A stretch of 64,000 nucleotides of DNA from Enoplolaimus lenunculus (taxonomy: Eukaryota > Nematoda > Enoplea > Enoplida > Thoracostomopsidae), in the NCBI GenBank assembly GCA_030248215.1, contig JASANG010000097.1:62001-126000 (forward strand), written 5' to 3'. The translations under genes and the position numbers were made by a program. Below, one piece after another: positions 34,815 to 59,591 of this stretch. Every line of letters starts with the position of its first letter. Position 1 is the stretch's first letter. Under the pieces are notes generated by a model. The model searched no databases. It saw only the letters and a program-made list of their open reading frames with translations, and was not told the DNA's origin.

Positions 34815-34915
34815 ATCTGGGGCTTAAGCTCAACCAAGTACCCTAATTGTACAACCTAAGCTACGTCCAAAACGTAAACTTAGGTTGAGGAGAGTCTGAG
34901 CTAAAGCCGAAATAT
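34815..34915. mobile_element. GCTTAG-core element, degraded
   Basis: tggggcttaagctcaacc and aacgtaaacttaggttgagg, between the frameshifted and intact kringle exons. Confidence 0.4.
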
Positions 34916-35589
34916 CTTTGAAATTCGATTATTTATATACCCTTTTTAGAGAACAAACTGAACAACTTTTTTACGTACATAATAGTCAGACAATTTATTC
35001 TTGAATATAAAACAACTATTTCTTAAAAGAAGAAAATTTGTGTCTAAAATTGATAAAGCTCATAGTCTACTTTATGTGAAAAAGGTTAAATTGAATTTGC
35101 TACAACAATGAAATGTTTGTGAACCAAAATATTTGAAATACAACTGTTGGTTAATAACTGCGACCGATATCGACCATCAGAGCTAACACTGAACTATAAT
35201 TCGATAACTGTAGCATTAAGTTGACGTGTCTAAACCACCAATCAATGACCAATGAAAAGTCTGATGCAAATGAGCTTAATACTTGAATTACGTCTGGTTT
35301 CTTGATTGTGAAGATTTCTTGAAGTTTTACAACCTTGGTAATGGACAGATCTTGCGATCAAATCATCATTTGAAATGTTCACAAAAGACAAATTTCTAAT
35401 TGACACATTTTAATTTTTTATTCGTTTCAAACTTTTCGTTCGCTTCGTTGCCAAGTTTTCAAAACTGAATTTTTTACTCTTGGCTGGCAATAACTCTTCA
35501 AACTGAAATTCCTTACTCGACGCTCGTTCAATCCCTTCAAACATATGACCAGAGTTACTTAGCTGCATTGTGTCAATATTTTTGAAATA

Positions 35590-35705
35590 TGCTAATTCTC
35601 AAATGGGCAGAAACTCAACAGCGAAATTAAGATACGCAGTTGAAGAAACAAGCTTGTTTGAGAACTGATTACTAACCGAAAATTGGTGTCTATAGCAGTG
35701 CCATG
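35590..35705. mobile_element. Degraded copy of the 221-bp TIR element
   Basis: gctaattctcaaatgggcag and tgattactaaccgaaaattgg resemble the two arms with a shortened interior. Confidence 0.4.
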
Positions 35706-35958
35706 GTTAAGATATGTGACAATTGTTGAAACAATTGTTCCAAAATCAAGGGTTACAGAAGTAGAAATCTAGCGAAAGCCTTATGGCGGAGGAAACCTTG
35801 TGAACAAACTCAGTTATCCAGCGTGAATAACATTATGCTTAACCTGGATGACGCAGAAGCAAATGTGACATCGGGTTTATCAGCGACTCAACAAGGCCGC
35901 TTGTTTAGGGAATAAAAGGAACGGCCGCTGTGGCACTAAGTAGGACGGCTCACGGTCA

Positions 35959-49452
<13,494 letters not shown>

Positions 49453-50504
49453 CTGCAGTACGCGAAAGATGCGCATTGAACACGAGAACGGCTTAAATAA
49501 GCATGCATTTGTTCTTTAATCTACGATTTGATAAAATATCGAGCCAATGTTAGTCGCATAACAGTACAGTTTACACCAGTGTCATATCCAAAATTTCTTG
49601 CTGGGGGCTTCGAGTAGTTATCTGTATATACAGCAACAAATCTTACGATGGCTTCTCAAAGGCAGACACTGGATAAGTAACGTTGTGTCTTTTCTTGCCC
49701 CAGCAGTCCTACGGTGCTGAAAAGCATGGGATACAAATGCTTTCCTGATCAAACCGGAATTCCATGTGCATCCTTACTACTACATACCTCTTTATTATGT
49801 TAAAATGATTTTTTGCCGAACTCACAATCGCAACCACTTTCGATATATGACAGCTCAGTAGTATGTACAGCATGCTTATCATTGTGTGTTATCAATTTTT
49901 GTTAATAAAATAGTCATTTCATTCTTCTAATGTCATTTTTACTAGACAACTCATCCATTAAAGTCCTTGCGCTCCAGGAACATCGGTACATGATTTTCAA
50001 CTTTTTCAATATTTTTTCGTTTTTCCCGGAAAAACGAAAGGAAATATTTTTTCCGATTGAATCAATTTTTCGGGAAAAATCCAACCCTGATTTAAATATA
50101 CGGGGATGCAGAATCCGCATCGAACTCTTATCCGGGTTATATATTACTGTAATGCAACTTCCACTTTGATCCAAAACCCAGCGCAGTAAAAACTTACTGG
50201 TTATAAAAATTCGAAACATCGCAGTGAAAGCAAATGCAAAGTGGCAAACGAATAATTATTTTCAAATAATTTGTGCTCAGGATTGTTGTTGTTTGACCAG
50301 CTGTCCATTCGGAGACGCGATTTAAAAAATTCATGTTCTGCATAGAAAATATTTCAAAGCAAATACAAAAGGATATCAATGAAGCTGGATATTTATTGCA
50401 TAAATAAAATGTGTTTTGAAATTTCACATCTTTTAAGCACAGGGACTTGATTTAGGCTTTAGGTCTGAGCACGAAGGGTACAATCAATCGTCTGCGTCAT
50501 AGCT

Positions 50505-50580
50505 TTTTCTCGGCTTGCATTTGCAAATTATTCACTGAAATTGGTGCAATTAAATTTAATTCGCACGTGTGAACGCAGTT
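50505..50580. mobile_element. Partial TTCACACGTGCAAG element
   Basis: gcaaattattcactgaaat then aattcgcacgtgtgaacg, a decayed end of the same family. Confidence 0.45.
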
Positions 50581-50654
50581 GCATTTCGGTAGAATTTCTT
50601 GCACCAGCGTTTTAGCTTATCCCATGTCCTACGCAAACCTCATTCGGAACTTGA

Positions 50655-50935
50655 AACGCCTATGCCTGCACCTTAGCATAGAACCTAATTCCAGACCTAA
50701 GAAATTGCTACTCCGAATACAATTGAAGTCACAAAATTTAAAAAATCTTAAAATATAAAATTCCACAGAAACAAAAGTTACAGGTCGCGACAAACAGTTT
50801 CTGCAAGACAGCAACTGATTAAAGCTTAAATTTAAGCCAATGTTTTGTTTAGGCTTAAAACTAGGCTTCTTTATAGGTGTTATCCTGCGCCGAGGCTTAG
50901 CGATAAGCTTAGAGATATACATATGCCGCGAGGCT
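50655..50935. mobile_element. GCTTAG-core element(s)
   Basis: cgcctatgcctgcacctta at one side, ttaggcttaaaactaggctt and cgaggcttagcgataagc at the other, in opposite orientation, as if two copies face each other. Confidence 0.45.
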
Positions 50936-52284
50936 AAAAAATTTTCAGGAGGGGCATATAAGGGTTTTCGTAGACTGCAAGCAAGGTTGAAAGTTTTCTG
51001 GGGGGGGGCAAAATGTTTGCAGGGGGCTGAGTCCTCCTGGCTCCTCCTTGGCTAAGCGCAAGCTGTTACGGTTCTCAGTTACACAAGGGCCCACCGTTTT
51101 AAATTTTAATGAATTCTGAAACTTACGGAGGGTTTTACGTAGCTAGTGTGTTACGTATTAAGTATGAAATTTTTATTTTCGTTCAATTTTTCACCTTTTG
51201 GACCGCTCCGCTTGTATACTTTTTATTGATTGTCTAAATTAGTTTTTTATTGCGCTAACAGCTCAAAGCTTGTAAAGTAATGCTAAATTCTATTTTGTAG
51301 TAACTGAGATAAGTTGGGTAGCTAGGGTACGACGCTTTTTAGTTCTGGGTGTCAGATCTGGGCTTCGCAATTTGGCCCTGTTTTGAGGCTAAAATATGCG
51401 AAAACTGTACGTTCTTGACTCATGCACTTCTAAGTGATCTAATTCGGGTTTGTACAATCTGGAGTAACACAGTGTTTTGCCGAACGTGAATAATGCTAAC
51501 TTGACTTGCGAAACTCGCAATTTGACGAAATTTCGGGATTGCTCGAAAATAAGTCAAAATCTGGGAAAAGGCCAAACTCCAGGTCAAATCCCGGTAGAAA
51601 CAGTCCAAATGCAGTAATTTCACGGCAATGTGCCAAAACGGAACTGAACGTAACACACTCTACGCAATTATACCGGTACGTAGAAGTTGTACTCTTTGCA
51701 AGAGAATATACGCAGCTATAAAACGCTATTTCTAAGCAGAAACCACTATTTTCGCTATGACTACGCTCCAAAGCCGTTATTTTGGCAAATATTTGACTGC
51801 AAACTATGATTTCTACCATAATTAACGATATTCACAATGTATCAGAATGTCCGCTACCAGTAAAGTCTGAAAACGCACCTAAAAGCTAACTATGCCAATA
51901 AAAAATTAGTCGGAAAAGTCAAGAGAATGAGCTAGAAAAATTGGCAGAAAATAGTTGCGCAATTTTGGGGAGATTTTAGGATAATTTAAAGGTCTTGAAT
52001 AGAAAAATGGAAAGCGTGAGCAAAAATAACCCAGACGATAAGAAATAATGAATATAGGCACAATACAAGTCGAGAACATAGCACATTCATAAAACTCAAA
52101 CAAGCACAAATCGACGGTTATGTCGCATAAAAGCTGGTTTGCAAGAGCAAGAGGCCACAGGAGGACATAAACAGGGCCCGCGGCAACTGAGGGCGGGTGA
52201 ACAGTGGTTGCTGGGTAACCACAGGACCCCTGCCCGACACTAAGTTCTTGCAGCCGAAAATGAGGGGCGTTCTTAACTCAGCAT

Positions 52285-52365
52285 TTACACACAATGCAAC
52301 GTCGGCTGGTACGTTTTGTACCACGCGAAAGCCCATGAATTACACGCTCTTGCATTGTAATGTGT
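52285..52365. mobile_element. ACTCTTGGGG element, one end
   Basis: caacgtcggctggtacgtt, taccacgcgaaagcccatg, cacgctcttgcattg; immediately left of the segmental duplication border. Confidence 0.55.
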
Positions 52366-52645
52366 CTTGGAATTTTTTATATATTAACTTGTATTACATG
52401 TGTGTTGCAGTCTAAAAAGCAAGATGTACGTACACCAGTTTCAACAGCAAATATTGGCGGTAACGGAGCACACCTTCAAAAGTTACCTGGTGCACGTATG
52501 ATACTGTGGAAGTTGCAATATTACCTGTGATGAAAAGTGAGAAATAATGTAATGTGGACCAAGTATCAAATAATAAAGGTAGAATTCTATGGCCACAAGA
52601 GTCTTAAAGTTTATTCTACAAAAAGTCCGTGTTTGTGTATTTCAG

Positions 52646-52665
52646 GCGCAAGTGTATTTGTCATT
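52646..52665 (+). pseudogene. Fragment of RABAC1 terminal exon in left duplication copy
   Basis: The same ttcag acceptor and the first 20 bases of the RABAC1 last exon are present with one mismatch. The copy then jumps to sequence that corresponds to the RABAC1 3' flank at about 60186, so the rest of the exon is missing. Confidence 0.8.
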
Positions 52666-53671
52666 TTGCATTAACTTAGTCGTTGTGTGTGAGAGGGCAA
52701 TCAAGGCCCAAAGTGTAACGAATAACGAATCACTACTCTGACTTTTTTACTGCTTATTGACATATCATTGTTCTACGAACTGATGTCATTTGGTGTTTTC
52801 TACTATTGTATGTATGCTATTGTGCCTTGTTTATTGAGATGAAACTTCGGTATAAGCTTTTGTGATATGTACATAATATAATATGTAAGCGTCAGTGTTC
52901 AATAAAATATAATGAGCTTCATACATTTGATTCCTGGTTATTGTTCATGCATGTTTTTGGATAAGCATATAACAACGTGAAAACGTAAAAATGACTCATG
53001 ATTGATCCTTAGGTGTGATTTAGTCATGGTATGAGAAATATAAGTGTTATTAGGGGCATACGCTACCGAATGATAGTGAGTGAAGAGAGACGGCGCCAGA
53101 TAACATTAAAGTTATTCAAAAAGTATACGCACGAACCATAACTGTATTGAGTTGCTATTGTAAAGATAAATATTAACTTTAGCGCAGTGATGACTGTAAC
53201 AGTAAGAATATTGTCCACGAAATAGGAAGCGCTACTGTTCCGACCCTGTTCTATACATGGGCCAATATTAATATCAACGTTTTACTAAAAACTTGAAGCG
53301 TTGTTTTGTAAGACGATTTCTTGGTAAACCATATACATTTGTTTTGTTGTGGATTACGCTTAGCAGTGAATTATTTTGATTTGAGATGTGCCGATTAATT
53401 GACATCGGTAAAAGTCAACACTTTCTATGACTATCGGAAATGTCACTACAAAAAATTGCCAATTCCTTGCAGATACTTTTTACACATAAGAGTGAGTAAG
53501 GAATGCTATCAATTTCACTTGTTTATCAGTGCATCTGGGGTCTCTCTTGCGTTTGTGTTTGAAACCATCAATTGATATGAACCGTTCTCCGAGTATAATA
53601 TTTTTACGTTTGTTAGGGTTTAAGGTCTTCGCACTTGAAATAGTGATCCTATCAGCGTTTAGTATCGTGTA

Positions 53672-53902
53672 TTAACCCTTTCTCACATGAATATTTTCAA
53701 TTTCATATGAGATGTAATTTCGAGGTAAGATTCGATCCCCGGTCTCACGGGTGGGAGGCGTTTACGACGACCACTCGCGTCTTATGGACATTTTGCACTG
53801 CGCATATATGTTATAAATGTTAAACACTGCTCACAGTGTGTGTATTACTCGTAATTATGGTATTTAGTTGCTCATAATATACTCTATGCGTGAAAGGGTT
53901 AA
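53672..53902 (-). mobile_element. piggyBac-like MITE with tRNA-Gly-like core, copy 4
   Basis: The element runs TTAACCCTTTC to GAAAGGGTTAA: TTAA at both ends followed by CCCTTTC inverted repeats. On the minus strand its core reads CGCCTCCCACCCGTGAGAC then GGGATCGAATC, matching the anticodon arm and B box of tRNA-Gly(CCC). The best-preserved ends of the four copies. Confidence 0.82.
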
Positions 53903-54087
53903 ATTTGGAATCGGTATCGACGTATTTTCAGAACAAAAATCGACATCGGCAAAATAGTTGCGGTCAGAAAATCCCTAATTCTGGTTCAAAGTATTGTCTG
54001 TGAAGCAGAGTAAATCTCCTTATCGGAATACAAGATCTTTTTTATTATCCAATGCATTTGTCTGTGGTATTCTGTGTTGATTATGTG

Positions 54088-54834
54088 CCATTCACTTTAA
54101 TTTAGGCGGAAGGGAAACCAAAAATGGTTTAAGGCTACCCTAACACTAGGCACAAGATTTTGCATGCCAAGTGTTAGGGTAACGCTAACATGTTTTTTGT
54201 CTTAGGGTTACATTATCAAAAGTTTTAAACTCTACAGTTATAGAGTGAAAAATGTATTTGAGTTGACTTTATTACATCGACCATTGCACCGATGTGACCT
54301 TCCTGTAGCATGTATATTGTTAACCTTTTGCATTAAGCATTTGTGCTAATATATATTTATTTCACGGTGTGCCTTACATTTCGGAAATTAAATCAGGTTT
54401 GTAAAGAAATCGAATGTGTTCTTAATGTGAATTGACTGAAACAAAATTTGTTTATCCAATTCTGGTTGATTAAAGCCACTTGCGTATACCTAAACGTTTC
54501 GGCAAACCCATTTTCAATGTTTTAGCGTAGCCTAAATGCCTAAAGTAGGCCCAGTCTAAAGTATAGAAAGTTTAACTTATTTGAACTTTAAAATTCACTT
54601 CTGACCATAAAACCACTGATTTTGCTTACACACATACAAATAATTTTTTTGCGCCTTAGGGTTACCTCAACATTTGGCACAGAATTTTGCGTGCCAAGTG
54701 TTAGGGTAGCCCTAAGACAAAAAATATGTTAGGGTTACCCTAATACTTGACACAAAATTTTCCGTGCCAAGTGTTAGGGTAACCCTAATCCGCTTTTGGT
54801 TCGCCTTACACTAAAATTAAAGTGAATAGCGCAA
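54088..54834. mobile_element. TIR element with nested GTTAGGGTAACCCTAA palindromes
   Basis: Outer ends attcactttaatttagg and the mirror ctaaaattaaagtgaat. Just inside both ends are accaaaa and gttagggta palindromes, for example ccaagtgttagggtaaccc. The right duplication copy keeps only the right part (61862-62060). Confidence 0.65.
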
Positions 54835-55382
54835 TACTTGCATGTGATAGAATGTAGATGTTGTATTGATAGAGCTCTTGGAAACAGTACATGTGTTTCG
54901 ATAATTGTCAAGTGATAATCTTTGCGGGGTTCGCATTATAACTGAGGCATCTCGGAACACGTTTTGACCCATGCTGATTCGACGTCAACATTAAATTTTT
55001 TTATCTGAATTGCTGTTTGTAGACAAAATGTGAATGTCACATGATATGGGCTTACAAATTCCGCATTTCCAGAAATCATCGTATACAAACATCCATATTT
55101 CACAAGATACCGCTGAGCATTTATTCAAATATCATATGATACTCGAAATTCTACCGAAAATCACGTGATATTATGCAGGACAACGTAATTCATGCGCACG
55201 AATAATATAACAAAAAGCCAGATAATTTAGCTCTATGCGGTTTCGAATACTAAATTAGCTTCCATTTTTCTGTTTCTGGTGAAAATTCTGCCCAAATGTA
55301 TTCCTAAGTGCAAATAATTCAAACTTTGAATTTTACTATCATATGATATTTAAGTTGGGTAGGCTAAAATCTGACAGGCACT

Positions 55383-55650
55383 CGGTTTCACTTGTATGGA
55401 TCAAAGGCCAATCGGCTAATTATGGAAACGACATGGCTGATGAATAGGCTACGATTGGAGATGAAATGAAATTCATGGGTCCAGAACCGGTTACAGGAGT
55501 ACCGCAGCGACAAGTTAAAAATATGATTCGGGGTTGGTGTATTTCACACACAAATCAAAGATGGCAACAGCTGAACACCTGTCGAAATACAAAGAAATTT
55601 TTTAGTAACTTGATCATAAAGTACACTAGCTTCATAGTTCGACTTAATAG
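55383..55650 (+). mobile_element. LINE fragment: RNase H tail of a non-LTR retrotransposon
   Basis: One frame reads VSLVWIKGQSANYGNDMADE, a stop, then GDEMKFMGPEPVTGV and MIRGWCISHTNQRWQQL. The W-x-x-G-x-S, GN-x-x-AD and GPEP words are typical of the RNase H domain of I- or R1-type LINEs. It has at least one internal stop (tag after MADE) and no upstream reverse transcriptase. A dead 5'-truncated remnant, directly right of the left duplication copy. Confidence 0.68.
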
Positions 55651-56519
55651 ATAAGCATGTGCATAAAAAGGTCTCTCGGAGCGTATATAGATCACATGCG
55701 TTAATTAAAATTGACACAAATATAAAGGAATAGGTTCATGACATTGTCATCAATATTTTAGTTTCAGATATTCTTGCTTTTTAGACACCGTGTAACGCGG
55801 ATCGATTGTTGCTAGATACCTCATCGTCTATTTCAATCGATATCTATCTAGTGCACTTATAAAATAAAGTTTAAATGGTGACTTCGATAGATTTGTCACC
55901 GGGATTTCAGGAAACCACAAGGTATGTATATAGTGGTTAAATTTGCATAGTCATTACGTTTTCTTCTTGTCTGAACAGTTGTGTTTTAACGCAGTATGAT
56001 GAGAAACTAAAAATAATCCTATTAGTTCGTCAGCCATTGAGCATTTAAAGTGGAATTGGCATCGGTTCTGCCAGGTAAGAATCTTGGTATCGGAGCATCA
56101 CTAAGTATTCATGAAATTGCGTGATCTTGTCTTTCTGTAATAGATTTGAGCAGTAAATTGCCAGAGTGCAACCGAAATTCCGATTCCGATTAGAATTCCG
56201 ATTCAAAACGAGATCTGATTCCGACTGCACAATCAATCGGAATCGGAATTATGACATTTCAGTTTTAAACCTACTTGTTGTGATACGATGCATAAAAAGT
56301 ATGCATCACTTATATATCTTTTAAATTGTTTTCTATGACATAATTTACAATAATTGCTTGTAGTTTAGTTTTACTGAACCAAAAGTGATTCCCAGTTTGT
56401 TCATGTGACGTTTATAACAATTGCTGCCAACCAAGGGACGCCCTAACTCAATAGTATACTTGTTAATACAATCAAGAGTGGATCATACATACTTCAACAA
56501 AAGTATGGAACTGGTACAT

Positions 56520-56750
56520 TCTGTGTAGAAAAGAATGTACCTGGCACGCGTTGCACAACCAGTGCGAACCATGACACTTTATGTATGGGGATTCAGACAT
56601 GTTAGCTTTATAGCTTAATAGGGTTATTGCATGGGACAACGACCCCCCTCTAAACAAAGGGGGGTCGGCCAAAAACGCAACGTCGGCTGGTACGTTTTAT
56701 ACCACGCGATACCCCAAGAGTTGCACACTCTTGTACTATGCACTTTTGAT
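56520..56750. mobile_element. ACTCTTGGGG element, copy 4
   Basis: gtacctggcacgcgttgc, gcgaaccatgacacttta, aaaacgcaacgtcggctgg, agagttgcacactcttg. The most regular copy, 5' of RABAC1. Confidence 0.62.
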
Positions 56751-56969
56751 ACAATTTATAATAATGTCACAAAATTAGTAGTTCCGATTCCGGTATAAAT
56801 TTGCATTGGCGGTTTCGGTATAATCCAGTTACATTTTGCAACCTGGTAATAATTGCATACCAAATATGAAACATTTACCAAATGCAGTTGAATAATTTTT
56901 GATATTAATTATGTACTTACCATTACTTTTCTAAGTGTTAGGCATGGAATACATCTTATCTTTGTTTAG

Positions 56970-57188
56970 CCAGTCGACAATGCTACTCACTCCGGCAAAA
57001 GTCACAGTGGTTCGTGAATGGCTTGCGAAACGCCGTCAAAGTTTGGTCGGCTGGCGACAATTTTTCAAAACAGAGAATTTTAAACCACCTTCGAATCCAG
57101 CAGCCGCCGTACGGCGTGTAGTCAGCAATATCGAACAGTTTCAATCAAACTATTTATGTGTTTTTATTATTCTGGTTGTTTATTGCAT
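56970..57188 (+). CDS. RABAC1: RABAC1 exon: N-terminal region to first hydrophobic hairpin
   Basis: It encodes TPAKVTVVREWLAKRRQ and NIEQFQSNYLCVFIILVVYC, ending inside an Ile codon before gtacgt. The tttgtttag acceptor precedes 56970, but in-frame ATG 56944 is an alternative start without splicing. Confidence 0.9.
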
Positions 57189-59591
57189 GTACGTTGAATT
57201 AAAAAAGAATGTTTGATTTTTTCACATTTTTTCGATAACAAACTACAAGTTTAATTAACTTGTTTTGCTCTATACTAACCTCTATTAATGCTCAGTAGTG
57301 GAAGTCTCGGTCTCGGCAAGTCTCGGTATTTGGCAGGTCTAGTTTTTTTAGTCTCTGTAGTTTGGAACCAAGACCAGAAGTGGAGGATTCAGCAAATTAT
57401 GGCTGTATTATTGAAGTACAAACGTGGTGCCTGATGAATGAATTTTCATGTGAATCTATGAATTGTTATAGTTGCATAAATAATTATGAGTAGATATTCT
57501 GAAAAATAAAAAACTGGGAAAAAGACCAAAAACTATGAAAACGGCATTAAAAATAATTTGTTTTGAAAATTTTAATTTTTTTCTGGTGATGACCAATAAT
57601 TGACCGAGACTTTTCATATCCGATCTCGGTAGTCAAGTCTTCGTCTCTGTTTTTAACCGAAACCACCCATTCTTGGTATGCATGTGTTTAAGTAAACAGT
57701 GGGCGCTCTTGGTAGATACAAAAATTACCTAAGCCGTTGCGTTATTAAGCCTATTAATGTGTAGCTGGATTTTATTATAATTTTGAAAATTATTAACATT
57801 ATAAGAGCGCCATACTGGTGTGCGAAACTATGTTCAGGATTTTATTAAAATAGCAATATGTAATAAGAATTAACTAAAATTTTTTTAGAACGAAGAATAA
57901 TGACGTTAAGTTATTCAATATACCAGATAAAGTTTGAAATTTTTCAGATAGTTTGTTTTGTGAACTTTTTGTTTTTGTAGAATTACTTCACCAATGCTGC
58001 TGATAGCAATTGCTACTTGTTTGGGTTTGATCTACTTTATCAGAGTGAAACAATCAGGAAAGGCGATTAATATAGGAGGTATTGTTATTATTGTATCGAG
58101 CTTAACACGTGTGTGTATATTATTACGGTTTGATATGAAGTGTGCAGTGAAATAACTTCGTAGGTGTTTAGGTTGTGATATAAAGGGAACAGTAGAATGT
58201 GTTCTTGAATTTTGCATATATTAATGTTTTGTTACCCCCAAAGTAGGAAAGAGATATAATAGCTGACTGATGAGACCACACCCTGCACCTCACCATGGAG
58301 AGCGCCATTAAATAAAGGTGTACGTGTTTATGTTAAAAGTGGATTGAATCATCAGCCAAGTAGCGAGGTTTTGAATGTGGAACGAGACTTTGCTTGCGTT
58401 CAATGTCAAGTACGTTATCTTGTTTATTCACTAAATGCTTAATTGTTCTTTATTTAGGTAGAGAAATAACTCCTGCTTTGCAATATGCCGGTATTGCATG
58501 TACTTCTTTTCCACTTTTCTATATGGCCGGAGCTGGCTCAGTCGTATTTTGGGTCATCGGTAAGTAAATTTAATAGATGTACGCACTATTATTGGTTAGC
58601 TGTTGTATTACACGTGAGCTGTAGTCTAAAAAGCAAGTATGTACGTACACCAGTTTCAACAGCAAAAACTGGCGGTTCGCATTCGGATTCGGTTCTGAAA
58701 ATACGGAATCCAGCAACGTTCGGTAACTGCTTGCAGTGATTTAAACTTGAAGCGATCATTTACTCATTTCAAGTTGATTGTATTACTAGCGGACAACAGA
58801 AACCAGATTTGACACAATATTTAGTGAATTAAACTCAAATAGGCAGAAATGTAGGAACTTGAAGAATAATTATGTGATTAATAAAGAGTTCAATGTCTCA
58901 CAATGCCAAGTTTTGTTTTTCGGCATTTAAGTTATCGAAGGATCGAGGTTCGGCCATTTCTGAGTAATGCTTGTAAATAGGAAACTTTAGCTATTGAAAC
59001 TTACCATATTGTGACAGATAGCTTGCTTTGGGCAGTGTCTTCAATTTTGAAATGGAAAAATTTCGAAATATGTATAAAAGTGATAAAAATACGAATTGTC
59101 AATATATCAGAAATTTGCAAAATGCAGGATTCAGATTCGATCAAATCGTTGAATCGGTGCCACCCTGACGCACGCATCAAGATTTTGAGTATAGCATGTT
59201 TTTGCTGTTTACACCAGGTAAGTTTTGAGGGGGCATTGTGTTGGACAATGAAGCTTTTTTGGCTTTCATTTCCTGGCTACTGAAGTTTTTTGGCTTCAGT
59301 GTCCAACGCAGCAGCCCTCAAAAGTGACCTGGTGTACGTATGACACTGTGAAAGTTGCAAAATTGTACCAATGATGAAAAGTGTGAAATAATTTAATGTG
59401 AACCAAGTACCAAATAATATAGGTAGAGTTCTATGGCCACAAGGGTCTTGAAGTTTATTCTACAAAAAGCTTCGCTTCCGTGATTGCGTATTTCAGGCGC
59501 TAGCGTATTTGTCATTCTGCTGCACGCGTTATTTTACGCATCCGAAGTAGATCCAGCAGCTGGTTTTGATTTAGAAATGCAGACGGTTTAA
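56970..59591 (+). CDS. RABAC1: Prenylated Rab acceptor protein 1 (PRA1 family)
   Basis: RABAC1/PRA1 is a small Golgi/ER membrane protein that binds prenylated Rab GTPases and helps place them on membranes. Exons: 56970-57188, 57981-58078, 58458-58559, 59497-59591. Phases match and all splice sites are GT-AG. The product reads REWLAKRRQSLVGWRQFF, NIEQFQSNYLCVFIILVVYC, ITSPMLLIAIATCLGLIYF, GREITPALQYAG, MAGAGSVVFWVIGASVFVIL and ends DLEMQTV. Each block matches vertebrate RABAC1, for example VEYYQSNYVFVF, VTSPMLLVALAVFFG, REVSPAHQYA, LAGAGSAVFWVLGA and LQMEPV. It has two hydrophobic hairpins. The start is uncertain: an in-frame ATG at 56944 would give 179 residues, or a further 5' exon may splice to 56970. 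The last exon and 3' flank lie inside a diverged duplication. Confidence 0.94.
57296..57676. mobile_element. hAT-like MITE, reverse-oriented copy in RABAC1 intron 1
   Basis: Reads agtctcggtctcgg at one end and gaaaccacccattctt at the other, mirroring 9625-9992, including a shared central stretch near cataaataatt. Confidence 0.62.
57981..58078 (+). CDS. RABAC1: RABAC1 exon: ITSPMLL segment
   Basis: It follows gtttttgtag and encodes ITSPMLLIAIATCLGLIYF, then RVKQSGKAINIG before gtattg. Confidence 0.94.
58458..58559 (+). CDS. RABAC1: RABAC1 exon: second hydrophobic hairpin
   Basis: It follows tttatttag and encodes REITPALQYAGIACTSFPLF and AGAGSVVFWVI before gtaagt. Confidence 0.95.
59212..59337. 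repeat. 126-base hairpin-forming sequence in RABAC1 intron 3
   Basis: acaccaggtaagttttgaggg is mirrored by ccctcaaaagtgacctggtgt; inside, tttggctttcatt and ttggcttcagtgtcc. Only the right arm exists in the left duplication copy. Confidence 0.65.
59497..59591 (+). CDS. RABAC1: RABAC1 terminal exon
   Basis: It follows gtatttcag and encodes ASVFVILLHALFYASEVD, then FDLEMQTV and stop taa. The first 20 or so bases also survive in the left duplication copy at 52646. Confidence 0.94.

Larger units (their letters stand above)
49453..52284. other. Presumed 5' region of the astacin gene and spacer
   Basis: The missing signal-peptide exon should be here on the minus strand or further right. A short frame from ATG 50219 with a phase-compatible donor (MFRIFIT then gtaagt) is possible but has no signal peptide. 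GCTTAG-core sequence is at 50655-50935; the rest is featureless. Confidence 0.5.
52391..55307 (+). repeat. Left copy of diverged segmental duplication
   Basis: Long stretches match 58605-62511 in the same orientation, starting at gtattaca...gtctaaaaagcaag and ending at aaatgtattccta. Blocks: about 52391-52665, 52666-53353 and 54391-55307. Compared with the right copy it lacks about 58677-59310 and 59519-60185, and carries 53354-54390 instead, which includes a tRNA-Gly-like MITE. Confidence 0.9.

Noticed and set aside
53700-53785. Functional tRNA-Gly gene
   Set aside because: Acceptor stem does not pair and four diverged copies sit inside a transposon; it is a tRNA-derived core, not a tRNA gene.
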